Translations under genes and position numbers: made by a program
The notes under the pieces: model-generated
What the model saw: only the letters and a program-made list of their open reading frames with translations
The model's database searches: none
Told to the model about the DNA's origin: nothing
Assembly (NCBI GenBank): GCA_948146395.1
Contig: OX411543.1
Coordinates: 49,328,517-49,392,516 of the forward strand
DNA from: Fragum whitleyi
Taxonomy: Eukaryota; Mollusca; Bivalvia; Cardiida; Cardiidae
Direction of reading: 5' to 3'
DNA: 64,000 nucleotides
Shown: one piece after another, positions 13,361 to 24,712 of the stretch
Layout of the letters: each line of letters begins with the position of its first letter
Position numbering within the stretch: position 1 is the stretch's first letter

Positions 13361-14305
13361 TTGCGTAATCGCCTTAATAGCTGGTGCGAAGAGGAAAATG
13401 TGTTTAATGATTCTCAATTTGGTTTCAGAGATAAATGTAGTACTGTTGATTGTATTTTTATCCTACACAATAATATTCAAAAAAAATTACTAAACAAAGA
13501 TAAATTGTATTGTGCGTTCATAGACTATGAAAAGTGTTTTGATACTATTCATAGGGAAGCGCTATGGCTTAAACTAATTTCTATCGGTATAAGTACAAAA
13601 TTTGTAACAATGTTAAAAAGTATCTACAGTAATGTTTCAGCATGCATTAAAATATCGACAGAGAAGGGTTTCTCCGATAGCTACAACATAGGGCTTGGGT
13701 TGAAACAGGGAGAGCCACTTTCACCGATACTATTTTTACTTTTTATGAATGATATAAGCGATAAAATTAACTTTGATAATCTTACTTTGAATGATCTTAA
13801 TACACTTAGTTTCTATTTACTCTTATTTGCAGACGATATTGCTGTTTTCACCACTAATAAAGAAAGCCTCCAATCATTATTAAATGATATAGAAATGTAT
13901 TCAGATTTATGGGGTCTGAAAATTAATGTAAATAAAACTAAAGTTTGTATTTTTGAAAAATGCAAAAGCGAGCAGAATTTTGAATGGAAAATTTATGGTG
14001 AAACATTAAAAATTGTAGACAAATTTTGTTACATAGGCGTTAATTTTTATCGAACAGGCAATTTTGTGCCTGCGATTCAAACTCTGCATGATCAAGCTAT
14101 GAAACCTATGTACGGTCTTTTGTCTCTTTTTAAGAAAGTGCCAATGGACATCAAAACTAAGTTACTGCTTTTTGACAGAATTGTCGCACCAATAATCTTG
14201 TATAGTTCAGAAGTATGGGGGATTTATGAATATAAACAAGCTGATTCTTTACACATTAAATTCTGTAAGATAATTCTCGGTGTTAGTAAAAAAAAGCTCA
14301 AATGA
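13361..14305 (+). pseudogene. LINE reverse transcriptase, longest surviving open stretch
   Basis: A 314-residue open fragment of a reverse transcriptase. It shows QFGFR near residue 19, AFIDYEKCFDT (palm A, 52-62), GLKQGEPLSPILF (B, 113-125), LLFADDIAVF with the catalytic FADD (C, 156-159) and LKINVNKTKV (D). The preceding GNYRGITLVNTLAKIFS lies in another frame, so a frameshift sits near 13357. The frame ends in stops after 14305, before the RRIRDQF tail. It has no start codon of its own (the open stretch begins at TTG). Confidence 0.88.
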
Positions 14306-14546
14306 TGCTGTTCTTGGAGAATTGGGTAGATACCCACTTTCCATTATTGCCCTGGAAAGGTCGATTAAATATTGACTAAAACTTCGCCGAACACAAAATC
14401 TCATTTTGAAAAATACATATCTAAAAAGCTGTAATGCATTGATTGCAAATAAATCCAGTTGGGTTTATAGAATTAAATCGCGGTTACAGAATTTGGGTTT
14501 AAATAATATTTGGATTGAGACAAACACCGATATTAATTAATTCCCT

Positions 14547-14776
14547 TTAACCCTTTACTGTTTAATCCCTGCTTTTTACGTGCCTGTGATTTTATGATTG
14601 AGAAAACATTGTGAAAAAAGAAGAAATTGCTTCTGACAAGCAATTTCTTCTTTTTCCACACTATTTTCTACCCTACTGAATGGTTATTTTTCAAATTAAA
14701 TCCACTTTTGATTTTCGTCTGCAAAAACCTTTGAATTTGGACAGGTCCAAAATTTAGTAAAACAGGAAAGTGTTAA
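14547..14776 (+). mobile_element. TTAA-flanked MITE inserted in the LINE
   Basis: The element begins TTAACCCTTTACTGTTT and ends AAACAGGAAAGTGTTAA, so the ends are inverted repeats inside a TTAA duplication. It has a central hairpin (AAGAAATTGCTTC / CAAGCAATTTCTT). Removing the element and one TTAA joins FPL to IQRRIRDQF in the LINE frame. TTAA targeting and CCCTTT tips suggest piggyBac-type mobilisation. Confidence 0.9.
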
Positions 14777-14954
14777 TACAAAGACGAATAAGGGATCAGT
14801 TTATTCAGAAATGGTGTTCTAACATTTCAAATTGTAGTAAATTATATTATTATAAACAATTCAAGAAAAAATTTGAAATAGAAACATATTTGACCAATAT
14901 TAATAATGACAACAGGACCCTGAGGGCCCTAAATCGGTCACCTGATATTTCAAG

Positions 14955-17739
14955 TAAATTATCATTGACTCCATTTCCTATGATATGGCATGAACCTTCC
15001 CATTTTCAACAGAGTTCATTCTTGTGACCTGGCGAACATTTTGATCAAGTTTCATGAAGATTGGACTATATTTGTGGCGTTTGGAGCTCTTACGAGAAAA
15101 TTGTCATTAAGGCCCCTTTTCCCGTGATATGGCACGTATACTTCCCATTTTCAAATGAGTTCATCCTCATGACATAACAAACATTCTGACAAAGTTTCAT
15201 GATGATTGGACCATATTTGCGGCTTCTAGAGAGTAAACAAAAAATAATCATTAAGATGCCTTTTCCTGTGATATGGCACCGATCCTTCCCATTTTCAATA
15301 GACTTCATTCTCATGACCCAACAAACATTCTGACCAAGTTTCATGAAAATTGGACCGTATTTGTGGCTTCTAGAGTCTTAACAAGAAATTTGTCATTAAG
15401 GCCCATTTTCCCGTGATATGGCACAGATCCTTTCCATTTGAGCAATTTCATAAGGGACAACCCAAGGAATATTTCTGCCAAGTTTAGTTGATTTTGACCC
15501 ATAAGTTTAGGAGGAGATGTCGTTTAAAGATATTGTTGACAAAATTGTCATTAAGGCGCCTTTTCCGTGATATGGCATGGATCTTTCCCATTTTCAATAG
15601 ACTCCATCCTCATGACCTAACAAACATTCTGACCAAGTTTCATGAAGATTGGACCATATTTGTGGCTTCTAGAGTGAAAACAAGAATTTTGTCATTAAGG
15701 CCCATTTTCCCGTGATATGGCACGGATCCTTTCCATTTGAGCAATTTTCATAAGGGACCACCCAAGGAATATTTCTGCCAAGTTTGGTTGATTTTAAACC
15801 ATAAGTTTAGGAGGAGATGTCGTTTAAAGAAATTGTTGACAAAATTGTCATTAAGGCGGCTTTTTCTGTGAAATGGCACGGATCCTTCCCATTTTCAATA
15901 GACTCCATCCTCATGACCTAACAAACATTCTGACCAAGTTTCATGAAGATTGGACCGTATTTGTGGCTTCTAGAGTGAAAACAAGAAATTTGTCATTAAG
16001 GCCCCTTTTCCCGTGATATGGCACAGATCCTTTCCATTTGAGCAATTTTCATAAGGGACCTCCCAAGGAATATTTCTGCCAAGTTTGGTTGATTTTAACC
16101 CATAAGTTTAGGAGGAGATGTCGTTTAAAGATATTGTTGACAAAATTATCTTTAAGGCAGCTTTTTCTGTGAAATGGCACGGATCTTTCCCATTTTCAAT
16201 AGACTCCATCCTCATGACCTAACAAACATTCTGACCAAGTTTCATGAAGGTTGGACCATATTTGTGGCTTCTAGAGTGAAAACAAGAAATTTGTCATTAA
16301 GGCCCATTTTCCCGTGATATGGCACAGATCCTTTCCATTTGAGCAATTTCATAAGGGACAACCTAAGGAATATTTCTGCCAAGTTTGGTTGATTTTTACC
16401 CATAAGTTTAGGAGGAGATGTCGTTTAAAGATATTGTTGACAAAATTGTCATTAAGGCGGCTTTTTCTGTGAAATGGCACGGATCCTTCCAATTTTCAAT
16501 AGACTTCATCCTCATGACCTAACAAACATTCTGACCAAGTTTCATGAAGATTGGACCGTATTTGTGGCTTCTAGAGTGAAAACAAGAAATTTGTCATAAA
16601 GGCCCATTTTCCCGTGATATGGCACGGATCCTTTCCATTTGAGCAATTTTCATAAGGGACCTCCCAAGGAATATTTCTGCCAAGTTTGGTTGATTTTGAC
16701 CCATAAGTTTAGGAGGAGATGTCGTTTAAAGATATTGTTGACAAAATTGTCATTAAGGCGGCTTTTTCTGTGAAATGGCACGGATCCTTCCCATTTTCAA
16801 TAGACTCCATCCTCATGACCTAACAAACATTCTGACCAAGTTTCATGAAGATTGGACCATATTTGTGGCTTCTAGAGTGAAAACAAGAAATTTGTCATTA
16901 AGGCCCTTTTTCCCGTGATATGGCACGGATCCTTTCCATTTGAGCAATTTTCATAAGGGACCACCTAAGGAATATTTCTGCCAAGTTTGGTTGATTTTAA
17001 CCCATAAGTTTAGGAGGAGATGTCGTTTAAAGATATTGTTGACAAAATTGTCATTAAGGCGGCTTTTTCTGTGAAATGGCACGGATCCTTCCAATTTTCA
17101 ATAGACTCCATCCTCATGACCTAACAAACATTCTGACCAAGTTTCATGAAGATTGGACCGTATTTGTGGCTTCCAGAGTAAAAACAAGAAATTTGTCATT
17201 TAGGCCCATTTTCCCGTGATATGGCACGGGTCCTTTCCATTTGAGCAATTTTCATAAGGGACCACCCAAGGAATATTTCTGCCAAGTTTGGTTGATTTTA
17301 ACCCATAAGTTTAGGAGGAGATGTCGTTTAAAGATATTGTTGACAAAATTGTCATTAAGGCGGCTTTTTCTGTGAAATGGCACGGATCCTTCCCATTTTC
17401 AATAGACTCCATCCTCATGACCTAACAAACATTCTGACCAAGTTTCGTGAAGATTGGACCGTATTTGTGGCTTCTAGAGTGAAAACAAGAAATTTGTCAT
17501 TAAGGCCCATTTTCCCGTGATATGGCACGGATCCTTTCCATTTGAGCAATTTTCATAAGGGACCACCCACGGAATATTTCTGCCAAGTTTGGTTGATTTT
17601 GACCCATAAGTTTAGGAGGAGATGTCGTTTAAAGAAAAAGTTGACGCCGTGACGGACAGACGGACAGATGGACAGACGGACGCCGGACAACGATCGATCA
17701 CAATAGCTCCCTTGAGCACTTCGTGCTCAGGTGAGCTAA
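14955..17739 (+). mobile_element. Tandem-repeat element with 3' hairpin, inserted in the LINE
   Basis: About eight copies of a unit close to 300 bases (starts of one landmark near 15852, 16155, 16455, 16757, 17056 and 17356). Each unit is two diverged halves of about 150 bases. The repeats are followed by a GACGGACAGACGG microsatellite (17650-17690) and the hairpin GAGCAC-ttc-GTGCTC, ending AGGTGAGCTAA. The LINE resumes directly after. No 5' hairpin is visible, so the left end is probably truncated. No coding capacity. Confidence 0.88.
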
Positions 17740-18483
17740 AAAGCATAGAATTCTTTTCACGAAACTTAGAATATCTGACCACAGGCTAGCTATCCAAACC
17801 GGTAGATATAATAACACTGTGATATCAGAAAGAAAATGTAATTTATGTAAATAAAATCTTTTGGAAACAGAATATCATTTCGTTCTTGTTTGTTCTAGGT
17901 ATAGAAAATAGATTGAAATATCTTAAATGCTCTTTTCCTAATTTACCTTTATTTCTTCAATTAATGTCATCTTCAAGAAAAAGACGCAAATTAATCTTTC
18001 TAAATATTTAGCAGAAGCGATAGAAATTCGTAACAATTTGAACAACACAAAATCATTTTCAAATTGTGACGAAATTTCATCGTACAAAGTGTACGAAAAT
18101 ATATTTTGAATAATCGTTTTGATTAAATTATTATTTCTTGTCTAATATTGAAATATGAATTATGGATATTACAATATTATGCTATTATTCCATGTATGTA
18201 AATATGTTATTATGTAAATGTTTGTTTGGCCAAAGGCACACCAAGTGCCGACATGCCTAATAAAGCTATTTGAAGTTGAAGTTGAAGTTGAAGTTGTGAA
18301 CGTGGTATGACAAGATCGCATTTCTGTTCGCTGACGAACCAAGCCTTCATATAAACACCGCTTTTCAAGTGTTCACGGCTTTGGGTGTCTACAAAATTAT
18401 TTTGCGTATAAATACTGTCTAATCCGAGGTTGGGTGACGGGCTTTAGGTATAGAGTGGATGTGTATAAATTTGTGGTGAACAA

Positions 18484-18715
18484 GGGACCCGGGACCTGTT
18501 TTATTATAATTCTTACACAAAAAATGATCGAAAGTCAAAAACGCGCCTCCAGGGTGTTTTCATTCATTGCTAGATTCTGCTTTGAAATATTTCATTGGAA
18601 TGAGATGATGAATGACAGGCTTCCATATTTAATTACTTTTATAGAGTCAATTTTAATTTTTAACTTACGCAAAAAATGATCAAAAGATGTTTGTTAAGTA
18701 AAACAGGCCCCTGTA
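18484..18715. mobile_element. MITE with GGGACCTGTTTTA-type termini
   Basis: GGGACCCGGGACCTGTTTTA at the left, TAAAACAGGCCCCTGT at the right, and inner AAAAAATGATC repeats in both arms. A relative lies at 44245-44490. Confidence 0.7.
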
Positions 18716-18720
18716 TTTCG

Positions 18721-20575
18721 CGAAAACTTTGACCGCCTTCGACATGAATAGATGGTATCTTAGGTGTGTATATGACCTTCTTAGGCTTTAACCTGTTACC
18801 AAGATCCTTGACCCTTGACCTTAACCAACTTTTGAAACTTCGAATGCTAACAGCTTTGACAATTATGCTTCATTAATACTGATTAGAGGACCAACCTTGT
18901 ATTTGAAACAACGAAATTTCCATTTCTTAATTCATTAGACTGTAGGCGTTTACTGTACCTTAACCTTTTTCATTTACTTAAAACAAAAATCTTTTAACTT
19001 GTCTTTATTGTTTCTCAAACAAAATGATATATATTAGATCAAGGAAGTTAATATAGAAAATTTGACCATGAACTTTGATCTTTTGTCAAGCGCTGTCTGT
19101 GACAAGCAGCAGTTTAGGCGAGCTACGTTGTCCGTGGACAACTATTGTTCTATTAAAAGGACGACATTGCCCGTTTCGACAAGTATAAACATGGAGTATC
19201 TAAAGTCTGTATTTCAGAGAGAAGAGACTGTCTAGAAAAATCCATTGGACTTTTTTTTATTATCGCGAATGATTGCCCTTCTAAGTTCCAAACGGTAATA
19301 TTACGCTTCAACGATTTTTCAAGTCATTCACATTTGTTTTCAAAGTTGATGCTAGCAACAGCATACTTTATTTCAAAACTGACCTCTGACGTAGGCGTTG
19401 AGTCCATTACCACAGGTTTATCGGGTAAATTCAAAAACGCATATGATAGGAATTTCTAGGACGTGATACCTCCTTTTCAACTTTAAAAGTACACGAATGA
19501 GCAAACGTTTCATTTGAAAGGTAATTTGTATCATTTGTATGTATTGCTTAAACCTGTTATATCTATTTTGAAAAGATAGCACGGGACTTCACCGCTAAAA
19601 GAAGATTTCACGGCCCACCACGCAAAATCTACCTATAAGACATAGATTCAGTCAAAAAGTGAATTAGACTAGTAAATCTGCCCGGACAGCTACGCTATCC
19701 TCCGATATTGTAAATACAAATGTCACTGAATAATGGGCAACCTCCTATAAACCACATGCAGTTGTTTCATGAACTATTCTGTCAAATGGATTGTGATATA
19801 AGACAAGGAGTCCAACGCAAAAAAATAACACAATCGCATTATCATGTAGCTCTTATTGATTAAAACTTTATTACATATAGAAGTCGAATGGACTACATAT
19901 AACCTTTACTATATAAACAATGCCTTTTTTATTGGCGTCAGTATACTTCTATAACGAAAATTCATGGAACGTGAATGACGGTAAAGTAACGACCTTGGCC
20001 TGTTACATGAAAAAATGTAATGCTATTCACCAAAAACTTCTTAAAAACCAAATAGATATATATAAAGGGATTTTCTTAAAAATGATTAACCAATCATATT
20101 GTCCATTTTTTGTTAGATATTAAGTATATTCAAAATGTTTGATACGGGCAAAAATAACGTTGTTTTTACTCTTTTGTGTTCCTCCAATCGACATGATTGT
20201 GATTTGCATTCCAAACAAACATTAGGCATTATTTTATGGTTCCGGGGCTGTCTGTTTTCTAAGTAGAACGAATCTATAAATAATGCGAGATAAAATGTAC
20301 TATTACAAAATTCACTGGTCATGTAAAGACAAAAAAATGAGAAACCATTTAGGCCATGAAAGGGGTATTGAACACAAAATTGGATTAATATAACCGATCT
20401 CGAAACCTCGAGATCTCCGTCGGAATTTGTGTCAATTTCCGACTTACTAATTGCCTATAAGCCATGATTAATGATTTCGTACAAAAGAAAATAATTAAGA
20501 GAAAAGATGACGTAGATGAGGTTGTTATTAGACTTTCCGCTATTTTGTTCATATCAAGAGTTTGTATCAAAATGA
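18721..20575. other. Intergenic stretch without recognisable features
   Basis: Only short open frames and no family match recalled. Confidence 0.45.
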
Positions 20576-20815
20576 TATTTGAGCCTTTGGTCGACATTTC
20601 CAACAAATATGTTTCAAATATGTGCAAAGCAAAGACTCTGACCAGCCTGTGCATCTGCACAGTCTGTCGAGAGTCTTCACTGTGCATTTTGTAGATAGAT
20701 AAGTTCTGAAATATCTAAAGACAATCGGGTAATTTCACATTTACAGTATGTGACTGTCTGTGTTGCTCAATGTTTGCGGCTCAGCTCATCCAAATTGTTG
20801 GAAATATCACGCACA
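20576..20815 (+). mobile_element. MITE with GAGCCTGTGC-type termini, intergenic
   Basis: Left TGAGCCTTTGGTCGACATTT, right TTGGAAATATCACGCACATG. Inner CTGTGCATCTGCACAG hairpin. Confidence 0.72.
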
Positions 20816-21623
20816 TGCTCATTTGAAACTTTCAAAATCACCTTGCTCAAACTCTAATATTCTAGGTCTTTGTGTATAAATTTCACAATGAAAAAATAGG
20901 GTATTTTGAATATACATTGAAAGGGAAGCATGATACGCGTTACATGCCACGAGATAAGAAATAGAAGTATCAAAATAGTTTTAAAATGTCAAAATCAAGT
21001 TTAAAGGAAATGCTATCTTGGTCAAATAAGTTTTCTTTTTACAATTACTGCGATATTTCCATCCGTTTTCACGTTTTTCTGAACGGTATTAGTAATCGGG
21101 AAAAAGGTCCTTAGTTGCCAGGCAACAAACACGGCGTTTTCCGACATTCATAAGCGTGCGTTTAATTTTAGATATCGCGTAAGATAACCCACCAAAAAGG
21201 CTAGAAAAATAAGCGTGGTTTTCAACTATTTCAATTTGAATATTATCGCGTATGTTCATATTTTTTGGTATTCTGTGATAAATCATAGTTTGCCGAATAT
21301 ACAAAAAATGAAAAAATGTCACCAAGAAAATCATTATACCTATGAGAGCCTTATCTGAGACGATTCTCACTAAGTGGTTGTTTTTGTGCGACGGACATGT
21401 TGTTACGTGACCAAGTTTCCTTATTCGGACATCTATATACAAAACTGAATTACTTTTGTCCAAATACGAATACCTTATCAGTATATTTTTAGGTAAGTCT
21501 GTCAAAGTGGCCCCTGTTACATGACCAATAGTTCACAAGGTCCTCTTATGCCGAAGCATGTGACACGTAGTGAATTTAGACCGTCCACTGAAGTGCCCAA
21601 CAGTTATTTCAAAGTGTTTCGTT

Positions 21624-21757
21624 TAACAGTGAAAACTATTGTCCCGAAACGGAGGGGATGACGTTCTGATCTGTTGAACCGGTATCCGATGCCTTTGGCA
21701 TCAACAACAGTTTTTAATGTCATCCGCAACACCGAGGGCAATAGTTTTAGCTGTAAT
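21624..21757. mobile_element. MITE with about 38-base inverted termini
   Basis: AACAGTGAAAACTATTGTCC opposite GGCAATAGTTTTAGCTGT, with a small central GATGCC-ttt-GGCATC hairpin. Confidence 0.65.
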
Positions 21758-22535
21758 ACGAATATCCATGAATAAAAACTGTTTTATTAACTGATCAATA
21801 TTGTGTAAATCAATTATCATTCGAAATAAAAAATGTTACAAAAAGAGAAGAAAAGAAAAGTTCGTTTTAAGATAACACTCTAAATGCTCGTCACTGACAC
21901 ATTCATAACAGGTGCAACACAATGAAGTCATTTTTGCAAGCGGGCAACAGTTTGGTGATAACTGCGCATGCACGAAACAGTTTATATACTGTTGAACGGT
22001 CAAGGTGACGTAAATCGTAATTAACTATTAAACAGTTCGGATAGGAATGGTGAATATACAATTATATAGGAGATCAGGTAATAATGTGCACTACATAAGC
22101 TGCATTTTCTAAGTAAAGAAAGTGCATCTTCTTCAATACTTTCCTGTAGATTATTGAGAAATAACGTTTGGAAAGCACGTGATAATCAGACAGAAAAAAT
22201 AGGAAAATTGCTAAAAAGGATATACCCTGCTTTTGTTCATCATTCTGACTGACTATATATAAGCAAAATTAACAAATGACAAAATGACGTTGTTAAATAA
22301 TCGCGTTGAAAATGGTGTTCTTAAAGAAAATGTTTCATATTTTTTCACATTTTGTCTCATTTTTTGCAGCCAAGTAATAAAATGATCGTTGGTTTCAGTG
22401 TAGGGTCGATTAATCTTTCATTTCGTGAACAACAAAAGCTATCATTTCACGAGTGGCCACAGAAACATATAAATACCTTCTATGGATACAGAGAAACATA
22501 TAATAACCCTCTATATATATTTTTATATTTATTAA

Positions 22536-22620
22536 AAACAAGAGGCCCATGAGGGCCTGCGAACGCTCTACTGACTCTTTGAAAAGCATATGTCTTGCTA
22601 TTCAAGATACAACCAGAAAA
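22536..22620 (+). mobile_element. Solo 5' end of a hairpin-end element
   Basis: ACAAGAGGCCCATGAGGGCC with hairpin AGGCCC-atga-GGGCCT, then ACGCTC. The tandem core and 3' end are missing. Confidence 0.55.
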
Positions 22621-22624
22621 AAGT

Positions 22625-22792
22625 TGACATGTAATTAGAATATTGTTGTATTTAAAGATAGATACACGAGATTGAATAAAAGTAAAATTTTCATTTTTTT
22701 GCAGTCCGAAAAAAAGCTTGAAATTTGCTGTTTATTTGTCCAGCTTCCTTTTCATATGCTCGCATCTTTTTGTGACGTTTTACCGTATCAAA
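22625..22792 (+). repeat. Fragment shared with the 9917-11451 transposon
   Basis: AAAGATAGATACACGAGATT and CAGCTTCCTTTTCATATGCT match 10212-10380, with a deletion between them. Confidence 0.75.
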
Positions 22793-24097
22793 AAATGGTG
22801 TTTTTTTTCTGTTTTTTTTTGAATTCATACAGACTTTCGACTGTTTTGTCAACCTTATTTGTAGTTCTATATAAAAACTTAGTTTGAATATATATTTATA
22901 GTTTTATCAAGATCAAACAAACCCAAATATTTTCGAAGGCAGCAAATCTGAAACATTTGAGCATACATCCTGTTTATGGGCCGCATCTTTTTGCGTGTGG
23001 GTTATATGACATCAAAAGAAACAACGTTCCCGTTAAAGATGACATTGTAACACAAAATAAATCTGATTTCATCAGATCAACCATACTACATACCTGTGGC
23101 AGACTGGCAGGGGTGTAACGGTATGTTATATTTTAAACCAATATTTAATGTTCAAGCAACTGGATGGGTGTCAACAATGCGACCAAATGCAAAGCGGAGA
23201 AAAATATCTTAAACATTTCGCAAACATTTTCAACTTAAATGCACGGCTGTTCTATATTTTTGTACAAGGACACTCTGACAATGGCCTCCCCTGGTGTTTG
23301 CTGATGTCATACAAGCTGATTGACAATATGGTATATCATAGAAAGCCAGACTATGGCTCTTTGAGGTTTGAGGTTTAACCATTGAAGATCCTGGAGTTTA
23401 CTTTTAATATGTAGTAGCTATGGCATACTCAATTCAGGTGAGTTAAATCAAGAGGACCATAGTGGGATGAAAACCATCACCTGAGATGACCATTAAATTT
23501 CTAAATCAGTTGAAGGCAAACTTTCAATTGCACCAGTTTTTTTTACCTTACAAAAATTGCACCAAAACAATACTTCTGACAAATTGTCAGATTGATTGAG
23601 CTAAATTCTGGCCTCTTCTGTATGCATTAGCTGTTTGGGGTTTTTTTATTTTTTGACCTAGTGACATATTTTCTTTGAAATGGGTGGCCTTCTTTTTTAA
23701 GCTGTCTAAAGCTTTGTTAAGACGACCAATCGATGACCAATTTTTAGGTTTATTGTAGCTTTTAGAGTGTCCACTATGTTTTTCTTTGATTTGGAAGATG
23801 CAAGTTGAAGTTTCAATCTTGAATGAAATATCCCCTAAACAATTAGCCTGAACAAATTTCAGATTAATTTAGCAAGAATAAATAAAAAGAATGAAATCAA
23901 GGCAATTAAAGAAGGGGATAATTACCTACAATTTACTTCTTAGACAAGAGTTTAACTGCGGATACTCAATTTACACACAAGCATCTTTCTTTCCTATCAT
24001 TGATACAGAAAAAGCATCTTAAACTAAAAACTCTGTTTCATAACAAATAACACCACTCACTTTTGACACTTTAGAGTGCTTAAATGGAACATACTTG
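22793..24097. other. Intergenic stretch downstream of DHX34
   Basis: A possible solo element end at 23447 (TCAAGAGGACCATAGTGGG); otherwise nothing recognised. Confidence 0.45.
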
Positions 24098-24337
24098 AGC
24101 CTGTGGGTGACTTTTCCAACGATTTGAAATGCGCATGAGGTGCAAACATTGAGCAGTATAGAAAGCAACATACTGTAAATAAAGAGTAACCTGATCGTCT
24201 ACAGATACTTTGTGACCTTATATATCTACTAAGCCCATAAGGAAGACTCTGGTCAGACTGTGCAGATGCACAGGCTGGTCAGTCTTTTCTTTGCACATAT
24301 TTTTAATTGTTAGAAATCTCATGCACAGGCTCATTTT
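24098..24337 (+). mobile_element. MITE with GAGCCTGTGC inverted termini, just beyond DHX34
   Basis: Left GAGCCTGTGGGTGACTTTTC, right TCATGCACAGGCTC. It contains an inner hairpin CAGACTGTGCAGATGCACAG. Confidence 0.78.
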
Positions 24338-24515
24338 GAAGAAACGGTTTTGCGAACAGAAGAGGACAATATCATAGATAACATACAATGAGTTTGAAAA
24401 AGAAAAAATAGATTGTAGAAACCCGCAAGCCCTTATGGACAACTGTCTTTTGTCTAAACACACATGTAGAATTACAGGCAAATGGATAGAGAGCCAAACC
24501 AATTCAAGTATTTTT

Positions 24516-24521
24516 TTTATT
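24516..24521 (-). other. Polyadenylation signal of DHX34
   Basis: AATAAA on the minus strand about 40 bases past the DHX34 stop codon implies a very short 3' UTR. No cDNA is available here to confirm use. Confidence 0.65.
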
Positions 24522-24560
24522 TAATCTCACTAAAAATACAAAATCTTCACCACAGCACCA

Positions 24561-24712
24561 TCAAGTTACATGAGATTTTTTATGTTTTAATATTTCCGTG
24601 ACGGTCAAGTTCAATTGTTTATCACATTCAGTACAATAGTATGATTTACGGAGAGGATTCAGTAGTCCTTCTTTCTCCTCTTCTTGTTCAATTTTCTCTT
24701 CTTCTTTTGTGG
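24561..24712 (-). CDS. DHX34: DHX34 exon 26 (terminal exon; residues 1144-1193 and stop)
   Basis: A Glu/Lys-rich linker is followed by [12 protein letters not shown] and [11 protein letters not shown] before the TGA at 24563-24561. The C-x2-C...H-x3-H finger matches the very end of human DHX34 (YHCEACGKDF, EVLRHRKQHV). The acceptor is CCCTTTCAG|CC. Confidence 0.96.

Larger units (their letters stand above)
12484..18300 (+). mobile_element. Decayed non-LTR retrotransposon (LINE) broken by two nested insertions
   Basis: Translated fragments run in order: NKKPEWFNQICQQAK (near 12680), RNKSPGIDNIPVDFF and HKKGSKTDPGNYRGITLVNT (13120-13350), the reverse transcriptase (13361-14305), RRIRDQFIQKWCSNI (from 14778), then RYNNTVISERKCNLC and ETEYHFVLVC (17795-17905), a C-x2-C...H-x4-C knuckle. 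It ends with AATAAAGC and a GTTGAA-type hexamer tail (18258-18297). Stops and frameshifts are common, so it is inactive. No endonuclease domain was recognised. The clade is not assigned. Confidence 0.9.
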
